From the NCBI GenBank assembly GCA_019112875.1, contig DXIO01000035.1, positions 1-64,000 on the forward strand: 64,000 bases of DNA, written 5' to 3'. A model generated the notes under the pieces. The model worked only from the letters and a program-made list of their open reading frames with translations. It did no database searches and was not told where the DNA came from. The position numbers and the translations under genes are program-made. Shown piece by piece: positions 63,413 through 64,000 of the stretch; positions within the stretch are counted from its first letter, which is position 1; each line of letters opens with the position of its first letter. This DNA is from Candidatus Aquabacterium excrementipullorum. GTDB taxonomy: Bacteria > Pseudomonadota > Gammaproteobacteria > Burkholderiales > Burkholderiaceae_C.

Positions 63413-64000
63413 ATGCAATACACACTGAAGACCCTGGCTGCCGCAGCAGCTCTGACTGTCGCTGGCATCGCCAACGCTGCTCCCGTGACCATCGCCACCG
63501 GCGAATCGCTGAACAACCTGAAGCTCGACGGGGGCACTGGCGCCTTGTCCTTCAGCTCGTCGCTGATCACCGCCCTGAACGTCGGCAAGATCGTCATCAC
63601 GGAAGTGGCACCCGCCACGGTGAACGAAACCGTCGTGACCACGCCTCCGTTCGGCAGCACCCGTACCGGTGCCACCGCCACGGCTCCCATCGGTTCCGTG
63701 ACCCTGGACGACACCACGGCCTCCGTGCTGAAGGTCTCCACCTCTGGCGGCGCCCTGCTGAAGGCTGATCCGCTGGCCGGCGTCTCGCTGGGCGGCACCC
63801 TGGCCGTGACCAACATCGCCGTGGACCTGACCACCAAGCGCATCTACGCCAGCATCACCGGCAACTTCACCGGCGTGGCCAACAACACCTACGCTGCCTA
63901 CGACAACACGGAAATCACCACGAAGGACAACTTCTACCTGTGGGACTACGCCAGCCTGACTGGCCCGACCGTGGTCAACGCCGCTGGCACCTACACCAAC
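63413..64000 (+). CDS. Secreted protein, second tandem paralogue, 3' end beyond the window
   Basis: 196 residues are visible from the ATG, which has GGAGAAG just upstream as its ribosome-binding site; no stop is reached. A signal peptide (MQYTLKTLAAAAALTVAGIA, ANA-A cleavage) is clear. It aligns along its length with the preceding gene: LSFSSSLITALNVGKI, APATVNET, VTTPPFG, TRTGA, PLAGVSLGGTL, and the run from IYASITG through AAYDNT are identical or nearly so, and there are no gaps of note until after NFYLW. Presumably it also ends in PEP-CTERM, but that part is outside the window. Function unknown. Confidence 0.82.
   Translation, partial: MQYTLKTLAAAAALTVAGIANAAPVTIATGESLNNLKLDGGTGALSFSSSLITALNVGKIVITEVAPATVNETVVTTPPFGSTRTGATATAPIGSVTLDDTTASVLKVSTSGGALLKADPLAGVSLGGTLAVTNIAVDLTTKRIYASITGNFTGVANNTYAAYDNTEITTKDNFYLWDYASLTGPTVVNAAGTYTN

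Overview
This window looks like a chromosomal segment of a GC-rich beta-proteobacterium of the order Burkholderiales, most likely from the Leptothrix / Rubrivivax / Ideonella / Aquabacterium neighbourhood (Sphaerotilaceae or close to Comamonadaceae). The evidence is the DUF3460-scpA and panB-panC arrangement, a red-type (form IC) RuBisCO operon under CbbR, PEP-CTERM proteins, an H-NS protein of the short beta-proteobacterial kind, DUF2789, and high GC with strong third-position bias. I see no transposase, integrase, phage gene, CRISPR array or rRNA. The genus is an inference.

Layout. 1-1.8 kb: 3' part of a TRAP-type large permease, closed by a clear terminator. 1.9-12 kb: lipoprotein metalloprotease, DinG-type helicase, then panB-panC, scpA and DUF3460 on the minus strand, with a sterol-desaturase-family gene inserted in the opposite direction, then a CYTH triphosphatase. 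12-18 kb: SulP anion transporter, a PEP-CTERM-like secreted protein, metG, and the Mrp/ApbC iron-sulfur carrier. 18-31 kb: a dense signalling block. It holds a HisKA_2 sensor kinase with an ANTAR (RNA-binding) response regulator, a second histidine kinase, a 1320-residue hybrid kinase with two receivers and an Hpt domain, an overlapping REC-GGDEF-EAL protein, and a diguanylate cyclase. 31-44 kb: NAD(P)HX repair enzyme, an intergenic run of stem-loops ending in an intrinsic terminator (candidate small RNA), a VirK/YbjX (DUF535) protein, thiolase, LysR/quinone reductase pair, H-NS, two SDR enzymes, AraC regulator, beta-carbonic anhydrase, carboxylesterase and tRNA-Ser(UGA). 44-51 kb: DUF2789, ApaH, pirin, a CBS-domain membrane protein, and the Entner-Doudoroff genes pgl / edd-eda. 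51-54 kb: TetR regulator divergent from a GMC oxidoreductase, and a thioredoxin-like protein. 54-61 kb: the Calvin cycle operon cbbL-S-X-F-P and gph (cbbZ), divergent from cbbR. 61-64 kb: acetyl-CoA acetyltransferase and two tandem paralogous secreted proteins. The first has a PEP-CTERM tail; the second runs off the window end.

How the genes work together. The cbb operon encodes RuBisCO, its CbbX activase, fructose-1,6-bisphosphatase, phosphoribulokinase and the 2-phosphoglycolate phosphatase that clears the oxygenase by-product. pgl, edd and eda form most of an Entner-Doudoroff route, but zwf is not in the window. The 18-31 kb block combines phosphorelay input, possible RNA antitermination and cyclic-di-GMP output, and is the most system-like accessory region. 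All functional calls come from reading motifs by eye; no database search was run.
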